From Charina bottae (Eukaryota; Chordata; Lepidosauria; Squamata; Charinaidae), in NCBI GenBank assembly GCA_023362775.1, contig JALMGJ010000017.1, forward strand, positions 19,417,001 to 19,481,000: a stretch of DNA of 64,000 bases. The letters are read 5' to 3'. Below the pieces are notes generated by a model that was not told the origin of the DNA, ran no database searches, and saw only the letters and a list, made by a program, of their open reading frames with translations. Every line of letters begins with the position of its first letter. The first letter of the stretch is position 1. Shown in pieces: positions 56,310-64,000 of this stretch. A program made the translations under genes and the position numbers.

Positions 56310-56990
56310 GATTTCACCTTTACCTTAACCTTTAAAGCCCTAAATGTTTTCAGCCCTGACTTTCTGAAGGATTGTCTCTCTTGTTAGGAATCTGTCCAGG
56401 CACTTAGAACTTCAGGAGGATGCCCTTTTAAAGATGTCCATATGTGTGGAGCCCCCTATGATAAGCGCACAGGAGAATAACTTATGCATCTCTTTAACCT
56501 GACCTTCTGAACTGTTTTAATGTTGTAATATCTTAATGATGGCATCTGTTCTTCATGGATTTTAAATTACATTATACTAGTGAGATGCAGTTCTCTGAAA
56601 GAATGCTTTGCTTCATCAAAGCTTTGGCTGACATGCCCTTTCCAAGACACTTCTTTTTGTCAGAATGGAATATAACACCACTTCACTTACCTCAGTAAAT
56701 AAGAATGGGTTCTAGGCATGCTCAGCATATGCACAGAACCCCTTGGGATTGAAATAACACTTTCAAGATGGATAGGGTCATGCCTCAACAATACTGTATC
56801 AACTTGGAACAACTCAACTCCTGGAGGTAATGCATCTTGCCAAGATAGTTTGCAGCTGACCTGCACATGGTTATATTCTGCTTCTATTGGTTTTCTATTG
56901 GTTTTATTAATTTGTATGTTTTGGTTTGTTAGCTGCCGTAAGCATTCTTGTTCACAAAGAAAGGTGGCCTATACATAAACTAAACTTATA
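56310..56990 (+). mobile_element. L2/CR1-like LINE relic, C-terminal part
   Basis: Near 56330-56450 the plus strand resembles 'FKALNVFSPDFLKDCLSC' and 'TSGGCPF', the usual C-terminal stretch of L2/CR1 RT proteins. The 3' part near 56895-56990 ('TTAATTTGTATGTTTTGG') resembles a LINE 3' UTR. The middle is not identifiable. Confidence 0.45.
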
Positions 56991-57015
56991 TATTTATATT
57001 TGTAATAATAGTAAC

Positions 57016-57195
57016 AGAGAGCCAGTTTGGTGTACAGTAGTGGTTAAGGCACCATTGAGTACAAAGTCAGCTAGATGACCTTGGGCCAGTTACTTTCTCT
57101 TAGCCCTAGGAAGAAGGCATTTCCAAAACTCTTGCCAAGAAAACTGCAGGAACTTAGCCAGGTAGTTGCCAGAAGTCTCTGCCTAATGTAGATTC
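57016..57195 (+). mobile_element. tRNA-derived SINE, internal deletion
   Basis: Head GAGAGCCAGTTTGGTGTACA and body 'GACCTTGGGCCAGTTACTTT' match the family of 32250. The B-box region is missing between them. Confidence 0.78.
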
Positions 57196-58489
57196 TATGA
57201 GGCCAGATTCAAATGAAACTTAATGGACTTTGGTTTTTTAAAAGTTAAGTTGGAGCTGATGAGAAACTGTGATTCAACCAGTAATTCATGAAATATAGCA
57301 GTTTGACAAATATACACTTAAATACACATAGTCTAAATCAATCCAATGGATGCTTTCTTTATATGTTTTCATCTTTATGTTCAGTCAAAATGCTTCTTTA
57401 GCTCTCAGGCTAGTGACAACTGGTAAAGTAGGATTTGTTGCTTGAACTCAGAGGCCTGCAATAACAATGATTGCAATATTATAAAAAGCAATACAGATGG
57501 TCCTCATTACCCACAATTCCATCTTGCATAGCCACAGTTAGTAAATACTGTATAAAGTAGACCTTAATATCCACAGTAAAGGGTTTTGTGTGTCTACAGC
57601 TTATGGAATGTATGGTCCTATTTGGAGAAAGATTGTTAGTTTTTACAGATGTACAAAATGATGAATGGGCTTTTGCATATACGGTGGAGGGAGATGGGCG
57701 GTGATATAAATTTTATAAATAAATAAATTTTATAAATAAATATACATAATGTTTTCTCAAGGTCTGCAATTATTATATTTGGTATGTTCGCCTCCTTGAG
57801 TTATTTATAAAAATAATAAAGGCAGGATAGAAAACAAACAAACAAATAAGGCTAGAATAATAATGGGGGCATCTGTACTACTACTACTACTACTACTACT
57901 ATAAAAATATAGAAGTTGATTCCCTATCTCCTTACAATGTTTATTTATTTATATAATTTACCTTATTTAAAGTGATAAAAGTGTATATTTATTGTGCAGC
58001 CTCCCAGCAGAACAACAGAAGTACACCTATATTTTCATCTCAAGCTTCATTTGAATAGCAATCCCATCCTTACAGAGTTTAACTAAGAAACTTATCGAGG
58101 TTACTAACACACAGCATTGCCCGGTCACATTGCCATTCCAGGAAGTAATAGGTAAGATTCTTCTACTCTTCAAAGCCACTCGTGTAGCTGTAACTATGTT
58201 ATACTCTTTAATGAAAAAAAAGCAGCAGCAAATTTTCTAAAATAAATGCAACCTCAGTTTGACCAACAATTCCAGTCTGGTGAATTCTTCCATAGTATTT
58301 TGGTGAAGAAGAAAAAAAAACAGAAGGGAAATTTGTAAAGAATTAACAGGACCTTCTTTAATCCCTTGTCAGAATGGCAAAAACAATTGCTTTTCAAAAT
58401 CAGCCTTGGGAGACTTTGGAGTTCAACCTTTTCGGATCCACAATTTGAAGACCAGCAAAGAGGGTCAGGAGACCAAAGGCACCTGGCAG
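57196..58489. other. Unassigned DNA with LINE-tail remnants
   Basis: L2-like tails at about 57690-57745 (GAGATGGGCGGTGATATAAA, then TAAATAAATAAA) and at about 57790-57850 ('TCCTTGAGTTATTTATAAAA', then AAACAAACAAAT). (CTA)n at 57879-57902. Nothing else recognised. Confidence 0.5.
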
Positions 58490-58495
58490 CTGCTC

Positions 58496-58579
58496 TATTC
58501 TATTCTATTCTATTCTATTCTATTCTATTCTATTCTATTCTATTCTATTCTATTCTATTCTATTCTATTCTATTCTATT
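58496..58579. repeat. (TATTC)n pentanucleotide array
   Basis: About seventeen TATTC units without interruption; on the other strand this is the GAATA/AATAG family. Confidence 0.97.
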
Positions 58580-58919
58580 GGACCAATATTGCAAACAAGC
58601 CAAGCTTCAGAAGAATCAATTAGATAAAAACTGAAGGTAATAGACCTATAGAATTCATTTAACCTGTGGCTGGTGGATTGGAAACAAAAAATTAGAGGCT
58701 TAGAAGGAGAATAGGGAAGCCCCTAAATATGATAGTAGTGAAAATAGTGCTTTTCATTTTAAAAACAAATCAATCCTAACAAAGCACTAGAAGCTTAAAA
58801 AGTAACATACATTTCTTTGTCTTGGGCGAGTCATTATGGGGAAATAAATATACAATATATGAAATTTGGAACAACACAATCTACACGATACAAAAAGAAA
58901 TGTCCAGATCTAACAACCA

Positions 58920-60065
58920 TAAGGGGCCCACCACACACACTAACCCAAGGCCTGGGAAAGAGCCAGGTCTTAAAGACTCTTATAAATAAGGTCTTATAAA
59001 TAAGGAGCTATATGAAACTTGAAGGGGGGATGTCATTCCACAGGACAGGCACTATGACAATGAAGGCCTGCTTCCTGGGTCCCATTAGGTGGCATTGCTT
59101 AATCAATGGGAACCACAGCATGCAGACTCTGCTGGACTCTATAGGATGGGTAGCAACTATGGAAGAAAGGCAGTACCTCTAGTAACCAGGCCTTATGCCA
59201 TGAATGGCTTCTTAGGTGATAACCAGCACTTTGAATTGCACCCAGGAGCCTACTGGTAACCAGTGTTACATGGAAGTCCTGTGGCATGTAGTGTGGCCCC
59301 ATAAATGCCTGTGCTGCTGAATTCTGAACCAGCTGCAGCTTCTGAGTGGTCTTCAAGGACAGCCCCAAGTAGAGCATATTACAGCAATCCAAATGCAAGG
59401 TGAACAAAGTATGAATGTCAAGGGCCTCATGGTTTAGATATGGGTGCAATTGGCATACTATATGAATCTGTGCAAAGGGTTTCCTGACCACAGATGCCAC
59501 CTTCTCCTTAAGCAGAAGCTGTGGGTCAAAGAAGACCCCAAATTATGTACCAGTCCTGAAAAGTGCAATGCAACCCCATTGAGGGTGAAAGATGGAGCAT
59601 CTCCAGATCTGGGTAGTCAAAATACCCATAGTAACTCGGTCTTGTCAGGATTGAGCCTGAACCTGTTACTTCCTATCCAGAAACAGCCTCCAGACACTGG
59701 GAAAATATCTTGACAATATCACGTGGTCAGCCCAGGGTCAAGATGCACAGCTGGGTATCATGAGTGTACTGATTATACCGGATTCCAAAAGAATGGATGA
59801 CCTTGCCCAGCAGCCTCATGGAGATGTAAAACAGGAGGGGTGAGAGCATTGAACTTCACATGTCAGAGGGCTCTGGCTTGATCTCTCCCCCACTGCCAAT
59901 ACCAACCGGACCCAGCCACAGAGAAAGGAGGAGAACCACTGGAACACTTTGCCTCTCACTCCCAGGCTCCATAGGCAGTCCAGATGGTTGCCATGGTTGA
60001 TGGCATTGAAAGTGGCTGAGAGATCAAGCAGAACCAGGATCTTGCACACCTTTGATCCCACAGTC
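58920..60065 (-). mobile_element. L2-like LINE relic, RT to C-terminus
   Basis: Minus-strand pieces in order: KILVLLDLSATFNAINHGNH near 60050-59990, a GERSSQSPLTCEVQ block near 59885-59845, KLQLVQNSAAQAF near 59340-59300 (an L2 hallmark), and a C-terminal 'LPIL*SPAESA' region near 59140. Many stops; an internal part is missing. No 3' UTR tail in clean form. Confidence 0.78.
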
Positions 60066-60783
60066 CCAATTACACCTGTACTGCTCGGTTAAGTAATGCT
60101 GTTTCTTGGAGTTGTGATCTTCATCCAGATCTAAATCCAGCTCTTTTGATCCCAGGTACTTTCGTTCTGAGAAACAGATGGTTGAATTTCTCTAGCTGGT
60201 GCATGGAAATGTGATTTTCAAAGGTAATAGATAACGTTAATATACACTGTGGTATCAGTGAACATATGTAGGCCAAAATTACAACTGGGGAGAGAACTCT
60301 TGAAAAACAAATGTTCTTTCCCCCAGACTCTAACCAAGAAAGCTTTTAATTGCCAAGCCAGTTCTAAATCAAGCCAAGTGGCAGTTTGCCTATGACTTTA
60401 ACTGTGCTTTTTAGCCCTACTCTCAAGAAAGAGAGAACATGTGATTCTTTTAATGTTAAGGGTAGGTGGATCACAATGAAAGTTGAAACTACCTTGCTAG
60501 CTGTTCAGGCAAACAGATGAAACACACAGCTGCAGGAAACAGTGCAAAAAATCAATGTCACTCAAAGAGGAAGGATTTGACGTTGTCTCCCATGGGCACA
60601 GATATTGTGTCTGTAAAATGCCAATAATAAGCAGGTGTCTAGAAAGAATAATGCTCAACATATGGCAGGGTTAGAAGTGCTCAGCATATATTTGCCTGCA
60701 CTCAGAAATAGGAGCTGTTCTGAATGATTTGCAAAGTGAGTTCTTGGGAATATCACTGGGTTGCTCTGAAAAATACTGGGGGC
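60066..60783. other. Unassigned intergenic DNA
   Basis: Nothing recognised. Confidence 0.45.
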
Positions 60784-60796
60784 ATAGGATGACTCA

Positions 60797-61121
60797 TCCT
60801 AAGGGGGCACGATGGCTCAGCGGTTAAGATGCTAGGCTTGTCGATCGGAAGGTCGGTGGTTTGAGACCCGAGCGCCGTGTGATGGAGTGAGCTCCTGCTC
60901 TCGCCCCAGCTCTTGCCAACCTAGCAATTTGAAAGCATGCAAATGCAAGTAGATAAATAGGTACCACTTTCATGGGATGGTAACAGCGTTCCACGTGTGT
61001 CATGCTGGCCACATGACCGCAGAAGCATCTTCGGATAGCGCTGGCTCTTCGGCTAACAAACGGAGATGAGCACCGCCCCCTAGAGTCGGACACACCTGTG
61101 CACGACTGACCTTTACCTTTT
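60797..61121 (+). mobile_element. Sauria-type SINE
   Basis: Perfect 13-bp repeats ATAGGATGACTCA (60784-60796 and 61122-61134). Head 'GGCACGATGGCTCAGCGG', B box GGTTTGAGACCC, the same body as the copy at 18210, ending 'CCTAGAGTCGGACACACC' and a CCTTT tail. Confidence 0.92.
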
Positions 61122-61134
61122 ATAGGATGACTCA

Positions 61135-62250
61135 AACAATGCAATCAAAAGTAAGCAAATATCAAAATGCCCAGAAAAGGGATATGATGAAACTGATGCT
61201 TATTTGTCCTGATTAGGATCCCTAGGACTCCCCAGGTTCCGTGTTTGATAGTTATGTTAGTTACTGAATTAGGAGGCAAGGATACCTATTTACCCTCCCC
61301 TCATGTAGAGGACATAGCAAATGACCTTGAAGGACAGGAGGAAGAGCTCCTACGAAGGTAACAGACTTGAGCCCCGGCCAAGAAAATGCCTCAGACAAGC
61401 CCTCCCTAGACCAGTTCACTTGAATTGGTCTGGTCTACTGTGTAGGGGACACCTCTATTTCCCCCAATTCTTTTCCTCATCATCTCCCCACTCTTACATG
61501 TGAGGGGACTCAAAGATTGCTGTACACCAGATGGACAGGAACTGATAAAAGGAGTATGATGGGGAATGATTAGAAGAAACCCAGACACTTAATCTCCTAA
61601 TTCAGGAGAGGACAATCCTTTGTTGGCCTAGGAGTTACGTTTTATATTTTGCAGGGAGCTGAGAAACCCAGTGGGCAGGATGATGATGCAACATGGAAGA
61701 CCTAGGATTTTCTGATTCTTTTTCCTTTTGGAGTTTGTAGTTTTTTAAGGAGAGTTGGGGGAGGTCTTTGTTATTATTATTTGTTAATATTATCCAATAT
61801 TAGGACTTAACATTAAATTTTATTGTGTGTTTCCCACCTCACCATTGCAAGAAACCATAGCATTAATTTTTGGCAGCTCTGATTAGAGGGACTATATGTA
61901 AAGCCCTGAGGCTACAGATTGCACTGACTGAGAAACAGAAGATAGGGAATTATCAGACAGGAATCCTAGAAATTGCATTTCTGCAAAGAGACATCTAAAG
62001 TTTGGTGTTCTCACAGAACTGTTTCCCAAGGGAAGCATAGGGGGAAACTTAGTGAAGTTAATGGGGTCACAGTTTAAAGAGACAGTCAACAAACCAAAGC
62101 ACAATCAGAAGAGAACAAGGATGAAGTAGGGTCTAGAAAGCAAGTTCTCTGAGCAATGATGAGAATAACAGAGAAGAGAACATTAAAATAACTTATAAAT
62201 GTATTGAACTATTTAAAGAACTGTGATATACTGTATCTACTCTGGTAATA
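61135..62250. other. Unassigned intergenic DNA
   Basis: Nothing recognised. Confidence 0.45.
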
Positions 62251-62257
62251 ATCAAAA

Positions 62258-62469
62258 GAGCCAGTTTGGTGTAGTGGTGAAGGTACCAGGCTACAAACTG
62301 GGAGACCATGAGTTCTAGTCCCACCTTAGGCATGAAAGCCAGCTGGGTGACCCTGGGCCAGTCACTCTCTCTCAACCCTAGGAAGCAGGCAATGGCAAAC
62401 AACTTCCAAAATCTTGCCAAGATTTTGATGACTCCTGCAGTCGTCAGGAGTCATCACTGACTTAAAGGC

Positions 62470-62470
<1 letters not shown>
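62258..62470 (+). mobile_element. tRNA-derived SINE (GAGAGCCAGTTTGG type)
   Basis: Head GAGCCAGTTTGGTGTAGTGG, B box GAGTTCTAGTCCC, body 'GGGTGACCCTGGGCCAGTCA'. The 3' part ends in a GTAA array. A small inverted repeat (GACTCCTG...CAGGAGTC) lies near 62430. Confidence 0.88.

Positions 62471-62514
<44 letters not shown>
62471..62514. repeat. (GTAA)n simple repeat
   Basis: Eleven GTAA units that form the SINE tail. Confidence 0.95.
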
Positions 62515-62515
<1 letters not shown>

Positions 62516-63074
62516 TGATTTTAGAAGTACATTTTTCATACATCAATATTGTGGAAGGGGTCATTTGCATTATTATTTTCTTCAAGGAGCAACTAGCCAT
62601 TTATATACATGTAGCATAGTACTCATTTGCTTTTCCATTTTGTTTTTCTTCAGAAAATAATTTTCATACCTGTGTGCTTGAACCTGCTGTGTTGCATTTG
62701 ACATACTAATAACAAGATGATAATAGATCATTCGGAAAACTGATGTCAGAGAGTCATGAAATATTGATTCAGACAACTGATGCTTTGATTCTGCATTGCT
62801 TAGGGGTTAAAAGGAAAAAAAATCCACATCATACAAGAGCTTTGGCTTTTTTGAATCTGATATGTAGAATGTTTATCTTGTAAACAGTGATTTGAGGACT
62901 GCCAGAAAAAGACTGAACATTATTATTAACAGGAGCGTCCTAAGTGCTGGGTCTTAGTACAGCTAATATTTTGGAGTATAAAGCATTTTATAAACATTAC
63001 AACAAGAATTCTAAAACCTGAAGCATTCCCCTCAAAATACACACACACACACACACAGAGCGAGAGCGAGAGAG
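62515..63074. other. Unassigned intergenic DNA
   Basis: Ends in an (AC)n run at 63040-63056. Nothing else recognised. Confidence 0.45.
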
Positions 63075-63152
63075 AATTGTATTGATGTATAGTCGAATGG
63101 TTGTTGTGGGTTTTCTGGGCTGTGTGGCCATGTTGTGGCAGTTTTGGTTCCT

Positions 63153-63187
63153 AACGTTTCGCCAGTCGCTGTGGCTGGCATCTTCAG
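63153..63187 (-). ncRNA. Hammerhead ribozyme core (Neptune-like PLE)
   Basis: Minus strand: CTGAAGA, stem II GCCAG...CTGGC with a CCACAGCGA loop, GAAACGTT. It matches the PLE hammerhead pattern with a minimal stem III. Confidence 0.65.
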
Positions 63188-63299
63188 AGGACAGGAGCAC
63201 AGCTAGAAGATTCTTTCTGTGCCCAAGTGGAGGGTGAGTGTGTTCCTGCTTGTGTTTATACTGTAGCTGCTGAGAGGGTGTGTGTCTTCTGTGGGTCAT

Positions 63300-63968
63300 T
63301 TACAAGAGATTAGGAGAGGGTTTATTGTGGTGATTAGGGTGTGTGGTGCTGTCGTGTGTGGGATTAGCACATCTATTGTGTGAGTTGTTTGTATATTTCT
63401 GTGGTTGAGTAGAGTTCATTGACCTTTTGCAAGCTGTGTTTTTCAGGACTGGCAGCCAGGTTTTGCTGATCTTTAAGCTTTCTTCTTTTTTATTGAAACT
63501 GTGTTGGTGTTTATGTGTTTCAATGGCTTCCCTGTATAGTCTAACATAGTGGCTGTTGGTGTTGTCCAGTATTTCTGTGTTTTCAAATAAGATTTGGTGA
63601 CCAGTTTGTTTGAGAGCATGTTCAGCTATTGCAGATTTTTCAGGTTGCTGTAGTCTGTCTTGTCCACAGCTGCAGGGTATACGGTAAACTCCTGCAGTGA
63701 GTTTGTCCTTTTGTCTTTTGCTGATTTTAACATTTGTTGTATTTTTCTGGTGGGTTTGAAGACTGTTTGGAGGTTATGTTTTTTCATTAGTTTTTCCATG
63801 CGGTCCGTGATTCCTTTAATGTAGGGCAGAAATATTTTGCTTGTTTGTTGTTGTTTATTCGTTCAGTTGTTTCCGACTCTTCGTGACTTCATGGACCAGC
63901 CCACGCCAGAGTTCCATGTAGAAGTTCGCTATAACCGGGCTGAGGGGGCTTCCCATGGCCACTCCATC
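63300..63968 (-). pseudogene. PLE RT and GIY-YIG remnant
   Basis: The RT is reduced to its GSPLSP block. Of the GIY-YIG domain only the start (VYRIPCSCGQD near 63680) and the later part (KSAIAEHALKQTGHQI near 63620) remain. The part between them that would hold the catalytic YIG-type Arg is gone. No enzyme activity is expected. Confidence 0.82.
63847..63914 (-). mobile_element. 68-bp Bov-B tail inside the PLE
   Basis: TTGTTGTTTATTCGTTCAG at its left and 'CCAGCCCACGCCAGAGTTC' at its right: the last bases of Bov-B in reverse orientation. No target repeat, because the surrounding PLE sequence is deleted. Confidence 0.85.
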
Positions 63969-64000
63969 AATTGTATTGATGTTCTAAATTTTTATTCAGC

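Larger units (their letters stand above)
63089..63968 (-). mobile_element. Neptune-like PLE, truncated and internally deleted
   Basis: Perfect 14-bp target repeats AATTGTATTGATGT (63075-63088 and 63969-63982). On the minus strand it begins at the RT motif GVAMGSPLSPVIANFYM (near 63960), then a Bov-B tail (63847-63914), then RT-endonuclease linker sequence (PYIKGITDRMEKLMKKH near 63830), a GIY-YIG remnant, an untranslated 3' part and a hammerhead core. The YVDD region is lost between the first two blocks. Confidence 0.92.

Noticed and set aside
56718..56978. Small membrane protein with a hydrophobic segment
   Set aside because: It falls in a worn LINE 3' region and its hydrophobic run comes from a T-rich tract.

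Overview
The window looks like intergenic DNA from a squamate reptile (lizard or snake). The evidence is the repeat content, not a host gene. It holds an intact Bov-B (RTE) LINE, several SINEs with the Sauria-type body and ACCTTT tails, L2/CR1-like LINEs, Penelope-like elements (PLEs), a chromodomain Ty3/gypsy element and several hAT-type MITEs. I found no convincing host protein-coding gene, rRNA, functional tRNA or CRISPR array. Species cannot be named from this sequence.

Layout. 1-5.2 kb: an L2 3' end, an old Bov-B relic carrying a very GC-rich hAT MITE, and an LTR-like stretch. 5.2-8.6 kb: a tail-to-tail PLE insertion, then a long but broken Bov-B copy with two L2-tail insertions inside it. 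9-15.1 kb: a hexanucleotide satellite, a solo LTR, an L2 tail, and a Bov-B copy with an uninterrupted ORF of about 1009 codons. 18-25 kb: SINEs, an L2 copy interrupted by a PLE tail that is itself interrupted by a SINE, a second PLE tail pair, and an L1 ORF2 fragment. 28-38 kb: an L2 3' end with a pentanucleotide array, three hAT-like short elements, and a PLE with reverse transcriptase and GIY-YIG endonuclease remnants. 38.6-44.0 kb: a young chromodomain gypsy element on the minus strand with 98.8% identical LTRs. 46-49.7 kb: a Sauria SINE, an L2 relic, and an RTE relic split by a 1.15 kb LTR-like insert carrying a 36-bp minisatellite. 51-64 kb: a second member of the GC-rich MITE family, SINEs, a 140-bp palindrome, L2 relics, and a PLE with a shortened middle.

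Two things stand out. The gypsy element shows every sequence feature expected of Tf1/sushi-type self-priming: a 13-nt block placed about 29 bp after a TATA box is perfectly complementary to the primer-binding site. The PLE ends carry hammerhead-ribozyme cores (CTGANGA, stem II, GAAA plus ACGT) in two distinct families. Many insertions are bounded by clean target-site duplications (TSDs), so their ends and order of arrival can be read directly. I saw no wholly new system. The least explained pieces are the mobile CpG-rich MITE, the 36-bp frame-preserving minisatellite in the LTR-like insert, and the palindrome at 53.1 kb.
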